Assembly (NCBI RefSeq): GCF_000153305.1
Contig: NZ_CH724107.1
Span: 1,375,010 to 1,439,009, forward strand
DNA: 64,000 nt
Direction of reading: 5' to 3'
Source of the DNA: Oceanicola granulosus HTCC2516
GTDB lineage: Bacteria > Pseudomonadota > Alphaproteobacteria > Rhodobacterales > Rhodobacteraceae
Part shown: piece after piece, positions 23,914 through 33,332 of the stretch
How the letters are laid out: the number at the start of each line of letters is the position of its first letter
Position numbering within the stretch: position 1 is the stretch's first letter
Program-made: the position numbers and the translations under genes
Notes under the pieces: generated by a model
What the model was told of the DNA's origin: nothing
What the model saw: only the letters and a program-made list of their open reading frames with translations
Databases searched by the model: none

Positions 23914-26000
23914 GCGCGCCCGGCACCACCAGCGGCCGGCAGATGCTGTCCTTCGGCCTGAACAACCGCGACACCGCCTTCGCCGTCGGCGTGGCGCTGG
24001 TGCTGGGGATGCTGTTCGTCCCCCTGCCCCCGGCGGTGCTCGACCTCGCGCTGGCCTGCTCGCTATCGGTCAGCGTGCTGATCCTGATGGTCGCGCTCTG
24101 GATCCCGAAGCCTCTGGAGTTCAACTCGTTCCCGACGCTGCTGCTCGTGGTGACGATGCTGCGGCTGTCGCTCAACGTCTCCTCCACCCGGCTGATCCTG
24201 AGCGAGGGCCACACCGGCACCCACGCCGCCGGCGGCGTGATCGAGGGCTTCTCGCGCTTCATCGTGGGCGGCGACTTCATCATCGGGATCGTGATCTTCG
24301 CGATCCTCGTCGTCATCAACTTCGTCGTCATCACCAAGGGCTCGACCCGCATCGCCGAGGTCTCGGCGCGGTTCTCGCTCGACGCGATGCCGGGCAAGCA
24401 GATGGCGATCGACGCCGATCTCGGCTCCGGCCTGATCGACGAGGCGCAGGCCAAGGCGCGGCGCAAGGAGCTCGAGGACGAGAGCGGCTTCTTCGGGGCG
24501 ATGGACGGTGCCTCGAAGTTCGTGCGCGGCGACGCGGTGGCGGGGATCATCATCACGCTGATCAACGTGGTCGGCGGCATCCTGATCGGCGTGCTCAGCC
24601 ACGGCATGAGCCTCGGGGCGGCGGCCAACAACTACACCGTGCTCACCATCGGCGACGGGCTGGTGACGCAGATCCCGGCGCTGATCGTGTCGCTCGCGGC
24701 GGGCCTGATCGTCACCAAGGGCGGCACCGTGGGCGCGGTCAACGAGGCAATCCTGTCCCAGCTCGGCCGGTTTCCCAAGGCGATGTTCATGGCCGCCGGC
24801 CTGCTGGCGATGATCGGGCTGCTGCCGGGCTTTCCGACGCTGGTGTTCTTCGCGCTCTCCGCCGCGCTGGTCGGGCTCGGCATCGTCATGCGCCGCCACG
24901 CCGCCGACGAGGCCGACCGGGGCGCGCGCGAGGCGGCGGCGGCCGAGCAGGCGGAGGCGAAGGGCGAGGACAGCGTGCAGGACAAGATGCGGATCGACGA
25001 CCTGCGGCTCGACCTCGGCGCCAACCTCGTGCCGCTGCTGACCCGCCCCGACGCGGCGCTGCCGGGCAAGATCAAGAGCCTGCGCAACCTCTTCGCGCAG
25101 GATTTCGGCTTCGTGCTGCCGCCGGTGCGGATCAAGGACGAGGCCGCCCTGCCCTCCAACAGCTACGCCATCCTCGTGCAGGGCGTGGAGGCCGCGCGCG
25201 GCGAGCTGCGCGCCAACGCGATGATGGTGATCAACCCCGCCGGCAGCGACATCGACCTGCCCGGCGAGCGCACCCGCGAGCCGACGTTCGGCCTCGACGC
25301 GGTGTGGATCGATCCGAGCCAGGTCGATCTGGCCGAACAGAAGGGCTACACGGTCGTCGACCCCGAGAGCGTCGCGACCACCCACCTCACCGAGGTCATC
25401 AAGGAGCACATGCCCGAGCTGCTGACCTACGGCGCGGTGCAGGACCTCGTCGAGGGGCTCGAGCGCAGCTACCAGAAGCTCGTCTCCGACATCTCCGCCC
25501 CGACGCCGCAGATCCTGCTCCAGCACGTGCTGCAATCGCTGCTGACGGAGCGCGTCTCGATCCGCAACCTGCCGCTGATCGTCGAGGCCGTCGCCGAGAT
25601 CACCCGCCAGACCAGCAACGTCACGATGGTCACCGAGCACGTCCGCCAGAAGCTCGCCAACCAGATCTGCCGCGCGCTGATGGACCCGCAGGGCTTCGTG
25701 CCGGTCATCACGCTGTCGGCGGCGTGGGATCGCGAGTTCAGCGAGTCGGTGCGCGTCAACGGCGACCAGCGCAACTTCCTGATGTCGCCGCAGCGGGTGC
25801 AGGAGTTCATCCTCGCCGCCCGCAAGGTGATCCAGACCTTCGCCCAGCGCGACGAATGGCCGGCCCTGATGGTCGGCCCCGAGGTGCGCAGCAACGTGCG
25901 CGGCATGATGGAGCGGGTGAGCCCGATGACGCCGGTCATCAGCCACGCCGAGATCCACCGCAAGGCGTCGCTGCGCACCGTCGGCACCGTCGAGACCTGA
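23910..26000 (+). CDS. flhA: Flagellar export protein FlhA
   Basis: A 696-residue export component. About eight membrane helices fill the N-terminal half, including the FHIPEP signature region RFSLDAMPGKQMAIDADL. The cytoplasmic C-terminal half ends with the conserved LSAAWDREF and RSNVRGMMERV segments. The GTG at 23910 overlaps the sltF stop. An internal Met at 23943 is the alternative start. Confidence 0.94.
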   Translation: MSAPGTTSGRQMLSFGLNNRDTAFAVGVALVLGMLFVPLPPAVLDLALACSLSVSVLILMVALWIPKPLEFNSFPTLLLVVTMLRLSLNVSSTRLILSEGHTGTHAAGGVIEGFSRFIVGGDFIIGIVIFAILVVINFVVITKGSTRIAEVSARFSLDAMPGKQMAIDADLGSGLIDEAQAKARRKELEDESGFFGAMDGASKFVRGDAVAGIIITLINVVGGILIGVLSHGMSLGAAANNYTVLTIGDGLVTQIPALIVSLAAGLIVTKGGTVGAVNEAILSQLGRFPKAMFMAAGLLAMIGLLPGFPTLVFFALSAALVGLGIVMRRHAADEADRGAREAAAAEQAEAKGEDSVQDKMRIDDLRLDLGANLVPLLTRPDAALPGKIKSLRNLFAQDFGFVLPPVRIKDEAALPSNSYAILVQGVEAARGELRANAMMVINPAGSDIDLPGERTREPTFGLDAVWIDPSQVDLAEQKGYTVVDPESVATTHLTEVIKEHMPELLTYGAVQDLVEGLERSYQKLVSDISAPTPQILLQHVLQSLLTERVSIRNLPLIVEAVAEITRQTSNVTMVTEHVRQKLANQICRALMDPQGFVPVITLSAAWDREFSESVRVNGDQRNFLMSPQRVQEFILAARKVIQTFAQRDEWPALMVGPEVRSNVRGMMERVSPMTPVISHAEIHRKASLRTVGTVET

Positions 26001-26002
26001 CG

Positions 26003-26758
26003 ATGTCGCTCGAGGAGATCCTTCTCGGGCAGCTCGGCGGCTACATCCTCGCCTTTGCCCGCATCGGCGCGATCTTCGTGTTCATGCCGGGCTTCGGCGA
26101 GCGCCCGGTGCCGGCGCGGTTCCGGCTGTTCATGGCCTTGGCGGTCGCGCTGGCGCTGTACCCGGCCACCGGGATCGAGCCGGTGACGCTCGACGCCCCG
26201 GTCGCCTTCCTCGGCCTGCTGGCGCTGGAGGTGACGATCGGGCTCTGGATCGGGCTGACGGCGCGGATCGTGATGTCGGCGCTGCAATTCGCCGGCTACC
26301 AGATCGGCTACGTCGCGGGCCTGTCGAACGCGCTCGCGCCGACCACCGGGCAGTTCGAGGGCGCGACGATGGTGGCCGGGGCGCTGATGATGGCGGCGAC
26401 GGCGCTGATCTTCGCCACCGACCTGCACCACCTCATCATCCGCGCCCTGCTCACCTCCTACGAGGTGTTCCCCGTCGGCCGGATCATGCCCGGCGACCTG
26501 GCCGCGCAGACCGTAGCGGCGGTCGGGGCGAGCTTCTACGTCGGGCTGGCGCTGTCGGTGCCGTTCTACGTCATGGGCATCGTGCTCAACGTCGGCCTCG
26601 GCCTCGCCAACCGGATGATGCCGACGCTGCCGGTGTTCTTCGTCGCCGGGCCGGTGCTGATCGCGTCGGGCCTGATCGTGCTGCTTGCGGCGGCGCCCAC
26701 GATGCTCGATCACCACCTGCAGGAGCTGGCCGCCTGGCTGGAAACCTTCCGCTTCTGA
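26003..26758 (+). CDS. fliR: Flagellar export gate protein FliR
   Basis: A 251-residue membrane protein with about six helices. The GYQIGYVAGLSNALAP segment and the conserved N-terminal FARIGAIFVFMPGFGERPVPAR identify FliR. It begins two bases after flhA and precedes flhB. Confidence 0.92.
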   Translation: MSLEEILLGQLGGYILAFARIGAIFVFMPGFGERPVPARFRLFMALAVALALYPATGIEPVTLDAPVAFLGLLALEVTIGLWIGLTARIVMSALQFAGYQIGYVAGLSNALAPTTGQFEGATMVAGALMMAATALIFATDLHHLIIRALLTSYEVFPVGRIMPGDLAAQTVAAVGASFYVGLALSVPFYVMGIVLNVGLGLANRMMPTLPVFFVAGPVLIASGLIVLLAAAPTMLDHHLQELAAWLETFRF

Positions 26759-26774
26759 TCACGGAGGCCCCGCG

Positions 26775-27896
26775 TTGGCCGAAGACGAGGACAAGCATTC
26801 CAAGACAGAGCAGCCGTCCGAGCGGAAGCTCAAGAAGGCGCGCGACAAGGGCGACGTCCCGGCCTCGCGCGAGACCGGCACCGCAATGGTGGTGTTCTCG
26901 CTGATGCTGCTGTCGGCATTCCTGATCCCGAGCGTCGGCTCCGGGCTCGTCGCCGCGCTCGGCGCGCTGATCGACGTCGCCGGCCAGGTCGAGATCGACA
27001 GCGGCCGGGCCGGCCTCGCCGACGTCTCGGCGCTCAGCTCCGAGCTGACGGGCCAGGTCGGCCGGGTGCTCGCGCCGCTGTTCCTGCTGATGATCGTCGG
27101 CGCGCTGTTCGGCGTGCTGATCCAGGGCGAGACGGTTGTGTCGCTCGAGCGCATCCGGCCGAAATACAGCAAGATTTCGCCCCTCGGCGGCGTCAAGCGG
27201 CTGTTCTCGGCCGACATGATCGTCGAGTTCCTGAAGAACACGCTCAAGGTCGTCATCGTCGCCGCCATCGGCACCTGGATCGCGCGGCGCGCGGTATCGC
27301 AGGTCTGGATGGGCAGCCTGGCGCCCGAGGCCCTGCCCGGCTTCGTGCGCGGCGAGGTGACGGCGATGCTGATGGCGACGGCGGCGCTGCTGGTGCCTTT
27401 CGCCATCGCCGACATCCTGTGGAAGCGCGCGCAGTGGACGAAGAAGCAGCGGATGAGCCTCAAGGAGGTGCGCGACGAGCACAAGGAGACCGAGGGCGAC
27501 CCGTTCATCAAGCAGAAGCGCACCGACATCCGCCGCGAGCGGGCGCGCCAGCGCATCGCGACCGCCGTGCCCAAGGCGACCGTCATCATCACCAACCCGA
27601 CCCACTTCGCCGTCGCCCTGCGCTACCAGCCGGGCGTGGACCAGGCGCCGGTCTGCGTCGCCAAGGGCGCCGACCACGTCGCGGCGCGCATCCGCGAGCT
27701 CGGCCGCGAGAACGACATCCCGATCCTCGAGAACAAGCCGCTCGCGCGCAGCCTGCACGCCGTCGCCGAGATCGACGCGGTGGTGCCCGTCGAGCACTGG
27801 CAGGCGCTGGCGGAGATCATCAGCTGGGTGATGGACCTCAAGCGCAACGTGCGCCGCGCGCCGCCCGCGGGATCGGGGCTGCGCGAGGAGCCGTGA
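26775..27896 (+). CDS. flhB: Flagellar export switch protein FlhB
   Basis: A 373-residue protein with an N-terminal charged segment (AEDEDKHSKTEQPSERKL), four membrane helices and a cytoplasmic domain with the autocleavage site NPTHF. Cleavage there switches export from hook to filament substrates. The start is a TTG at 26775: GGAGG lies seven bases before it and it gives the family N terminus exactly, while no in-frame ATG is suitable. It is the last gene of this operon and converges with motE. Confidence 0.92.
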   Translation: MAEDEDKHSKTEQPSERKLKKARDKGDVPASRETGTAMVVFSLMLLSAFLIPSVGSGLVAALGALIDVAGQVEIDSGRAGLADVSALSSELTGQVGRVLAPLFLLMIVGALFGVLIQGETVVSLERIRPKYSKISPLGGVKRLFSADMIVEFLKNTLKVVIVAAIGTWIARRAVSQVWMGSLAPEALPGFVRGEVTAMLMATAALLVPFAIADILWKRAQWTKKQRMSLKEVRDEHKETEGDPFIKQKRTDIRRERARQRIATAVPKATVIITNPTHFAVALRYQPGVDQAPVCVAKGADHVAARIRELGRENDIPILENKPLARSLHAVAEIDAVVPVEHWQALAEIISWVMDLKRNVRRAPPAGSGLREEP

Positions 27897-27913
27897 CGGT
27901 CAGGCGGTAAGGG

Positions 27914-28537
27914 TCACTCGACGCGGATGTCGTCGAGGCGCTGGTCGCCCGGCAGGCGCGCGCGCTCGAAGATGATGCGCGAGATGGCCTGGGCGCGCAC
28001 CGGGGTGAGCTGGGCCATGATCGGCGCCGCGTCGCGCTCTTCCATCGCGCCGAGCAGCGTCACCGTCACCTCGAGGTCGAGCTCGTCCATGATCGCCGCG
28101 GCCTCCTGCGGCTTCATGTTGCGGTAGAGGTTGATGAGCCGCCCGAGATCGCCGTTGTGGGCGGCCTCGACCTGCGCCAGCACCCGCTCCAGCTCCGCCT
28201 TCAGCTCGTTGAGCTGGGCGGCCTCGATGCTCAGCTGCTCGCGCGCGAGGTCGACCTCGGCGCGGCGGCGGGCGATGTCCTCGCGCTGCTCGGCGAGCAG
28301 GTCGCGCTCCTGGGCGATGGCCTGGAAGATCTCGTCGGGGGCCTCGCAGACCGCCGGCTCGGCGGCGGCGGCGGGCACGACGGGCGCGGGCGCCGTCTCC
28401 TCGGCCTCGGCGCCCGCCGCCTCGGCGGCGGCGATGAAGTCGATGCCGAGGTCCGGCACCGCGCCCTGGAGCGACAGCCCGGCCTTCAGCGCACCGACCG
28501 AGGCCAGCGAGATCAGCAGAAGGCGGAACTTGCTCAC
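27914..28537 (-). CDS. motE: MotE-like flagellar protein with MgtE-type domain
   Basis: A 207-residue protein with an N-terminal hydrophobic signal or anchor (residues 5-25), a low-complexity Ala/Glu linker, a long coiled coil (about residues 75-125) and a C-terminal MgtE_N-like helical domain (LYRNMKPQEAAAIMDELD). In Sinorhizobium MotE is a periplasmic chaperone for the motor protein MotC. It is the last gene of the fliL-fliM-orf-motE unit. Confidence 0.75.
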   Translation of the reverse strand: MSKFRLLLISLASVGALKAGLSLQGAVPDLGIDFIAAAEAAGAEAEETAPAPVVPAAAAEPAVCEAPDEIFQAIAQERDLLAEQREDIARRRAEVDLAREQLSIEAAQLNELKAELERVLAQVEAAHNGDLGRLINLYRNMKPQEAAAIMDELDLEVTVTLLGAMEERDAAPIMAQLTPVRAQAISRIIFERARLPGDQRLDDIRVE

Positions 28538-28541
28538 GGGA

Positions 28542-28949
28542 TCAGGCCTCGCTGCGGCGGGTGGTGTCGAAGAACTGACGCACCAGGTCGGACTTCGCCG
28601 CCGGGCGCGCGGGCTGCGGCGCGGCGCGCGCGGGCGCCTCCGGCTTGGCCCTTGCCTGCGCCTGCGGCTGCGGCGCGGCCTGCTTGGCGGCGACGCGCTT
28701 GCTCACCGCGCCGATACGGTGCCCGACGGGACGGCGCGCCTGGCTCTGGGCGGCGTCGGTCGCCTCCTTCAGCGCGCTCACGGAGGTCTGCGACTTGTCC
28801 ACCGCGTCGGAAAACTGGCCCACCATCGGCCCAAGTTCGGCGAGTGCCGACATCAGCCGTCGCAGCCGGCGGTCGACGAAGTAGGCGTAGCCCAGCGTCC
28901 CCGCGAGGAGCAGCAGGATCAGGGTATCAATCAGTTGCGAAATCGGCAT
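28542..28949 (-). CDS. Membrane-anchored flagellar-locus protein (DUF6468-like)
   Basis: A 135-residue protein with one N-terminal membrane helix (about residues 6-25), a basic patch (DRRLRRL), a short helical region and a Pro/Ala/Gln-rich tail. It resembles the small DUF6468 proteins found beside fliM in other alphaproteobacteria, though that match is from memory. The gene starts 23 bases inside the 3' end of fliM. Function unknown, possibly a motor or switch accessory. Confidence 0.6.
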   Translation of the reverse strand: MPISQLIDTLILLLLAGTLGYAYFVDRRLRRLMSALAELGPMVGQFSDAVDKSQTSVSALKEATDAAQSQARRPVGHRIGAVSKRVAAKQAAPQPQAQARAKPEAPARAAPQPARPAAKSDLVRQFFDTTRRSEA

Positions 28950-29877
28950 CGTCGGCCTCCGTTCCGGTGTCTTCCTCGATCAGCCGCAGGGCGACCTGCC
29001 CCGTCGCGCGGCGGCCCATCTGGCCGCGAAACATCCTGCGCTCGCCGCAGACCACGTCGACCGGCTGTTCGGCGCTGATGCCCAGGTCGATCGTCTGGCC
29101 CTTGCGCCAGCCCAGCGCCTCCTGGACCGGTACCCGCAGGCGGTGCAGCGACGCGGTCAGGGTGACGGTGGTGTCCTCGATCTTCTCCTCGAGATCCTTG
29201 CGCCAGCTCGTGTCGCCGCCGATCTTGCCGCCGAGGAACGGCTGGTTGAGGACCGGGCGGACCGTGTCGAGGGCGGTGTAGGGAATGAGGAAGTAGAGCG
29301 CCCCGCCGCGCTCGCCGACGGTCAGGTCGAGCGTGACCCAGACGGCCGGGCTGCCGCTCGGGGCGATGGCGATGGTCTCGGGGGCGCTCTCGAGGCTGTC
29401 GATCTCGAAGCTCACCTCGCTGAGCTGGCGGAAGCTCTGGGAGAACTCATCGAGGATCATCCGCGCCAGCCGGCCGCCGAAGCGGCGCTCGATGGCGGTG
29501 AAGCTGCGCGGCTTCCACAGCTGCCTGCCCCGGCCTTCGCGCCCGCCGAGCATCACCTCGAGCACCGAGAACAGCAGGTCGGGCGACAGCGTCATCAGCA
29601 CGTTGCCGCTCCAGGGCGTCGCGGTGGTCAGCGCCGAGAGCGACGGCGCGGGCAGGCCGGAGAGGGCCGTGCCGCAGGTGACGTAGTCGAAGCTGCGCAG
29701 GGTCACGTCGAACGGCATCCCCGAAAAGCTCTTCATCGCCGAGGCGAGCGCCATCACGTAGCGGTCGAACACCACCTCGAGCATCGGCATCCGCTCGAAG
29801 TTGAGCGACGACAGCCGAATGATCTGCTCCTCGACCGTTTCGGCGCCGTCTTCCGGCTGGGGGGCGTGGGCGTTCAT
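28927..29877 (-). CDS. fliM: Flagellar motor switch protein FliM
   Basis: A 316-residue switch protein. The middle CheC-like domain contains LGGREGRGR and FTAIERR, and a C-terminal SpoA domain ends near RATGQVALRL. The N-terminal peptide that usually binds CheY-P (consensus DEIDALL) is not visible: the protein begins MNAHAPQPEDGAETVEEQ. FliM forms the C ring with FliG and FliN. It follows fliL by four bases. Confidence 0.88.
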   Translation of the reverse strand: MNAHAPQPEDGAETVEEQIIRLSSLNFERMPMLEVVFDRYVMALASAMKSFSGMPFDVTLRSFDYVTCGTALSGLPAPSLSALTTATPWSGNVLMTLSPDLLFSVLEVMLGGREGRGRQLWKPRSFTAIERRFGGRLARMILDEFSQSFRQLSEVSFEIDSLESAPETIAIAPSGSPAVWVTLDLTVGERGGALYFLIPYTALDTVRPVLNQPFLGGKIGGDTSWRKDLEEKIEDTTVTLTASLHRLRVPVQEALGWRKGQTIDLGISAEQPVDVVCGERRMFRGQMGRRATGQVALRLIEEDTGTEADDADFATD

Positions 29878-29881
29878 TGGG

Positions 29882-30460
29882 TCACTGGATGATCAGGTCG
29901 GAGACGAGGATTTCCTGCGGCGCGTCGCCGCCGACGACGGCGCGGGCGCGGCGCAGCAGTTCGGCCTTGAGCCGGTGCAGGCCGAGGCTGCCCTCGAGCT
30001 CGGTCTCCGACAGCTGGCGCAGGTAGTCCTGGAAGGTGTCGCGCAGGAACAGGGTGCGGGCCTCCAGCTCGTCCGCCCCCGGCGCGGCGGGGTCGTAGAC
30101 GATGGCGACGTTGACCTTGAGGAAGCGCGTGGTGAGGCGGCCGCTCGCGGAGGCGGAGGTGACGTTGACGATCATCTCGTCGAGATGGTGCAGCGCCTGC
30201 TCCGCGCCCGTGCCGGTCCCCGTGCCGCCGTAGCCGTCCTGCGTGCCGTGCCCGTCGTCGGCGGGCTCCGCGCCGTGGTCGGCGGCCTCGTCGGCCGGCG
30301 GGGCGTCGCCCGAGGCCAGCGCGCGCAGCCCGTCGAGCCCCGCGCCGGCGACCAGGCCGCCGGCCAGGGCCGCGCAGCACAGGGCGGCCACGAGGAGAAG
30401 GCCGCCTGCCCGGCTGCCTTTCCTTGCTTCCGCCGCGATATCCGTGCTGCTCGCCGCCAT
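29882..30460 (-). CDS. fliL: Flagellar basal body-associated protein FliL
   Basis: A 192-residue protein with a short cytoplasmic tail, one membrane helix (about residues 20-42), an acidic Gly-rich linker and a periplasmic FliL domain containing RFLKVNVAIVY and LRDTFQDYLRQLSETELEG. FliL supports torque generation around the stator. The ATG at 30460 was chosen over the upstream in-frame start because it gives a normal short tail and has CGGAGTG upstream. It diverges from fliF. Confidence 0.85.
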   Translation of the reverse strand: MAASSTDIAAEARKGSRAGGLLLVAALCCAALAGGLVAGAGLDGLRALASGDAPPADEAADHGAEPADDGHGTQDGYGGTGTGTGAEQALHHLDEMIVNVTSASASGRLTTRFLKVNVAIVYDPAAPGADELEARTLFLRDTFQDYLRQLSETELEGSLGLHRLKAELLRRARAVVGGDAPQEILVSDLIIQ

Positions 30461-30507
30461 GTCGAAGTTCACTCCGCTTCTTGTGGTGGACCATTGCAGC
30501 ACCCCGC

Positions 30508-30518
30508 CAGATTTTCAA
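30508..30518 (+). promoter_or_regulatory. Motif shared by the fliF and flgF upstream regions
   Basis: CAGATTTTCAA occurs here in the fliL-fliF gap and again at 46434-46444 before flgF, each followed by an A-rich run (AAGTATAGAATAAG here). The gap 30461-30602 is AT-rich compared with its neighbours. A regulator site or promoter element is possible but unproven. Confidence 0.35.
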
Positions 30519-30602
30519 GTATAGAATAAGACCTAGCAGTTGCTTTTCATGTGGAAGCGTGCTGTCTCTACATGGACAGGCAAGAATAATATTTGGCGAA
30601 CC

Positions 30603-32291
30603 GTGCAGTCCATCATCAACAACCTGATGTCTCTGGGCCAGAGACGCCTCATCGCGCTCGCCGCGACCGGCATCGGCCTGACGGCCGCGTTGCTGCTGGG
30701 CGTCGGCGCCGTGCTCGCGCCCACCTACGCGCCGCTCTACAGCGGTCTCTCCCCCTCCGGCGCGGCGCAGGTGGTCGGCACCCTCGAGCAGGCCGGCTTC
30801 CGCGTCGACGTCTCCGCCGACGGCACGATGGTCAGCGTCCCCGATTCCGACCTCGCCCGCGCCCGCATGGCGCTCGCCGACCAGGGCCTACCCGACGAGG
30901 GCGTGCCGGGTTGGGAGCTGTTCGACAACTCGACCGGCCTCGGCATGAACAGCTTCATGCAGCGCATCAACAGGCTGCGCGCGCTCGAGGGCGAGCTGGC
31001 CCGCAGCATCCAGACCATCGATGCCGTCGACAGCGCCCGCGTCCACCTCGTCCTGCCCGAGCGCGAGGCCTTCTCGCGCGCCCGGCCCGAGCCCAGCGCC
31101 TCGGTCATCGTGCGCGCCTCCGGGCGCAGCGAGATCGGCCGCAACCAGGCCCGCGCGATCCGCAACCTCGTCGCCGCCGCCGTGCCCGATCTCGCCCCCT
31201 CGCGGGTGACGGTGCTGTCGGCGAGCGGCGAGACGATCCTCGCCGACGACGGCGAGCCGGGCAGCGACGTGTCGCTGCAGTCGGTGCGCGCCTCGCTCGA
31301 GGACCGGATGTCGCGCAGCATCGACCAGATCCTCTCGGCCCGGGTCGGCGCCGGCAACGCGCGGGTGCAGGTCAGCGTAGACCTGACGACCGAGCGGCAG
31401 GTGATCCTGCAGCAGAGCTACGACCCCAACCAGCGCGTCGTGCGCTCCACCGAGACCCGCAACGAGACGGTCGAGGACACTCAGGCCGGGCAGGACCAGG
31501 TCGACGCCGCCGGCAACCTGCCCGAGGCGCTCGGCGGCGAGGCCGAGGGCAGCACCGGCGCGCGCAGCAACCGCACCGCGGCCGACGAGATCGTCAACTA
31601 CGAGATCGGCTCCACCCGCAGCGAGGTGATCCGCGAGCCCGGCGACGTCGAGAAGATCTCCGTCGCGGTGCTGGTCAACGGCATCTACAACCGCCTGCCC
31701 AACGGCGACGTGGAGTACGAGGAGCGCCCGCCCGAGGAGATCGAGCGGCTGACCCGGCTCGTTGAGAGCGCCGTCGGCTACGACGCCCAGCGCGGCGACA
31801 CTGTCTCCGTCGAAAGCCTGCGGTTCATGGATTACTCGATGGAGCTCGGCGACGGCACCGGCGGCGGGATCGGGCAGTTGCTGCTCGGCAACGCGAGCGC
31901 CGCGATGCGCGGGCTGTTCGCCATCGGCATCGTCGCGCTGGTGATGCTGTTCGGTGTGCGCCCGCTCGCCACCCGGCTCACCGCCCGGCAGGAGCCCGAC
32001 GGCCTCATCGCCCAGTCCCCCGACGGCGCGCCGCTGCCGGCGGTGCGCCCCGCCGAGGCCGCGCCCGGCGCGCCGCGCCCCGCCGCCGGCGCCGGCGCGG
32101 AGGGGGTCTCGGCGATGCCCGATGCGGAGCTCTACGATCCGCTGCGCGGCGCGCAGGGCGAGTACGTCAACCTCGCCGCCGTCAACGGCAGCGTGCAGCG
32201 CAACCGCCTGCAGGCGATCGGCGAGCTGGTCGAGGTCGAGCCGGCCGAGTCGCTGCGGGTGCTGCGCACCTGGCTGGCGCAGGAGGCCTGA
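30603..32291 (+). CDS. fliF: Flagellar MS-ring protein FliF
   Basis: A 562-residue ring protein with an N-terminal membrane helix (about residues 15-38), the periplasmic YscJ-like ring-building domains with LYSGLSPSGAAQV, and a C-terminal helix followed by a cytoplasmic tail that binds FliG. The start is uncertain. The GTG at 30603 gives MQSIINNLMSLGQRRL, which lines up with family N termini. An ATG at 30549 would add 18 residues and has no ribosome site. It heads fliF-fliH-fliN-fliP-fliG. Confidence 0.9.
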   Translation: MQSIINNLMSLGQRRLIALAATGIGLTAALLLGVGAVLAPTYAPLYSGLSPSGAAQVVGTLEQAGFRVDVSADGTMVSVPDSDLARARMALADQGLPDEGVPGWELFDNSTGLGMNSFMQRINRLRALEGELARSIQTIDAVDSARVHLVLPEREAFSRARPEPSASVIVRASGRSEIGRNQARAIRNLVAAAVPDLAPSRVTVLSASGETILADDGEPGSDVSLQSVRASLEDRMSRSIDQILSARVGAGNARVQVSVDLTTERQVILQQSYDPNQRVVRSTETRNETVEDTQAGQDQVDAAGNLPEALGGEAEGSTGARSNRTAADEIVNYEIGSTRSEVIREPGDVEKISVAVLVNGIYNRLPNGDVEYEERPPEEIERLTRLVESAVGYDAQRGDTVSVESLRFMDYSMELGDGTGGGIGQLLLGNASAAMRGLFAIGIVALVMLFGVRPLATRLTARQEPDGLIAQSPDGAPLPAVRPAEAAPGAPRPAAGAGAEGVSAMPDAELYDPLRGAQGEYVNLAAVNGSVQRNRLQAIGELVEVEPAESLRVLRTWLAQEA

Positions 32292-32293
32292 CG

Positions 32294-32941
32294 ATGACCC
32301 TCGAGCCCCTGCTCTTCCGCAATTTCGACGAACCCGCCGAGGCCCCCGACGCGCCGCCCGCCTACGACGCCCAGGAGCTCGAGGCGGCGCGCCAGGCGGC
32401 CTATGCCGAGGGCGTCGCGGCCGGGCGGCAGGCGGCGTTCGAGGAGGCGGCGCAGTCGCTGCAGGCGCGCGAGGCGGCCACCCTCGCCTGCCTCGATGCG
32501 CGCCTCGGCACCCTCGTCTCGGAGGCCGGTGCGCACCGGGCGGCGCTCGAGGAGCAGATGCTCGATTTCGTGCTCTCCGTCGCCGAGCAGGTGCTGCCGG
32601 AATACGTCGCCGCGCACGGGCCCGCGCGGGTCGAGGCGGAGCTGGTGCGCACCATCCGCCTCGCCCTCGGCAGCCCGCTGCTGCGCGTGGTCGTCGCGCC
32701 CGACACCGCGCCGAAGGTCGGCGCCCGGCTCGAGGCCGCGGCCGCCGCGCACGATTACCGGGGCCGCCTCGAGGTCGGCACCGACGAGCGCCTCGCGCCG
32801 GGCGAGGCCACCGCCGCCTGGGAGACCGGGTTCATGGAATACAGCTACCCCGACGTCTGCGACCGGATCCTCGCCGCCCTGCGCGGCCGACGTCCCGCCG
32901 CCGACCGGTCCACCCCCAGCAGGAGCCACGCCGATGCCTGA
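32294..32941 (+). CDS. fliH: Flagellar export regulator FliH
   Basis: A 215-residue protein with a helical N-terminal region rich in Ala, Glu and Gln (including YAEGVAAGRQAAFEEAAQSL, the GxxxG-like pattern of FliH) and a globular C-terminal domain. FliH dimers bind FliI and the C ring. Sequence conservation in this family is low, so the call rests partly on the position between fliF and fliN. Its stop lies inside the fliN start region. Confidence 0.75.
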   Translation: MTLEPLLFRNFDEPAEAPDAPPAYDAQELEAARQAAYAEGVAAGRQAAFEEAAQSLQAREAATLACLDARLGTLVSEAGAHRAALEEQMLDFVLSVAEQVLPEYVAAHGPARVEAELVRTIRLALGSPLLRVVVAPDTAPKVGARLEAAAAAHDYRGRLEVGTDERLAPGEATAAWETGFMEYSYPDVCDRILAALRGRRPAADRSTPSRSHADA

Positions 32942-33332
32942 CCCCAAGACGGACAAGCCCTCCCCCGACACGGCCGCCCCGGGGCAGCCCGACGACACGC
33001 TGCTGCCCGAGCTGGAGGCTCCGGAGGAGCAGACCGTGCTCGAGAACATGGTCGGCGAGCAGGTGAACGGCGACGGCGGGCGCAGCATCGAGGCGATGCT
33101 CAACGTCGGCCTCGAGGTCAACATCGTGCTCGGCCGCTCACGGATGCCGATCTCGCAGCTGCTCAAGCTCAGCCGCGGCTCGATCATCGAGCTCGACAAG
33201 CGCATCGGCGAGCCGGTGGACATGATCGTCAGCGACCGCCTCGTGGCGCGCGGCGATCTGGTGCGGGTCGGCGACAACCGCGTCGGCGTCACCCTCACGG
33301 AGATCGTGAAGGACTTCGTCAGCGACACATGA
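32934..33332 (+). CDS. fliN: Flagellar motor switch protein FliN
   Basis: A 132-residue switch protein with an acidic, disordered N terminus of about 45 residues and a C-terminal SpoA domain (LEVNIVLGRSRMPISQLLKL, GSIIELDK, GDLVRVGDNRVGVTLTEI). It overlaps fliH by eight bases and fliP by four. Confidence 0.93.
   Translation: MPDPKTDKPSPDTAAPGQPDDTLLPELEAPEEQTVLENMVGEQVNGDGGRSIEAMLNVGLEVNIVLGRSRMPISQLLKLSRGSIIELDKRIGEPVDMIVSDRLVARGDLVRVGDNRVGVTLTEIVKDFVSDT

Noticed and set aside
24063-25958. Minus-strand reading frame of 631 codons inside flhA
   Set aside because: It is antisense to a full-length FlhA and has no recognisable domain.
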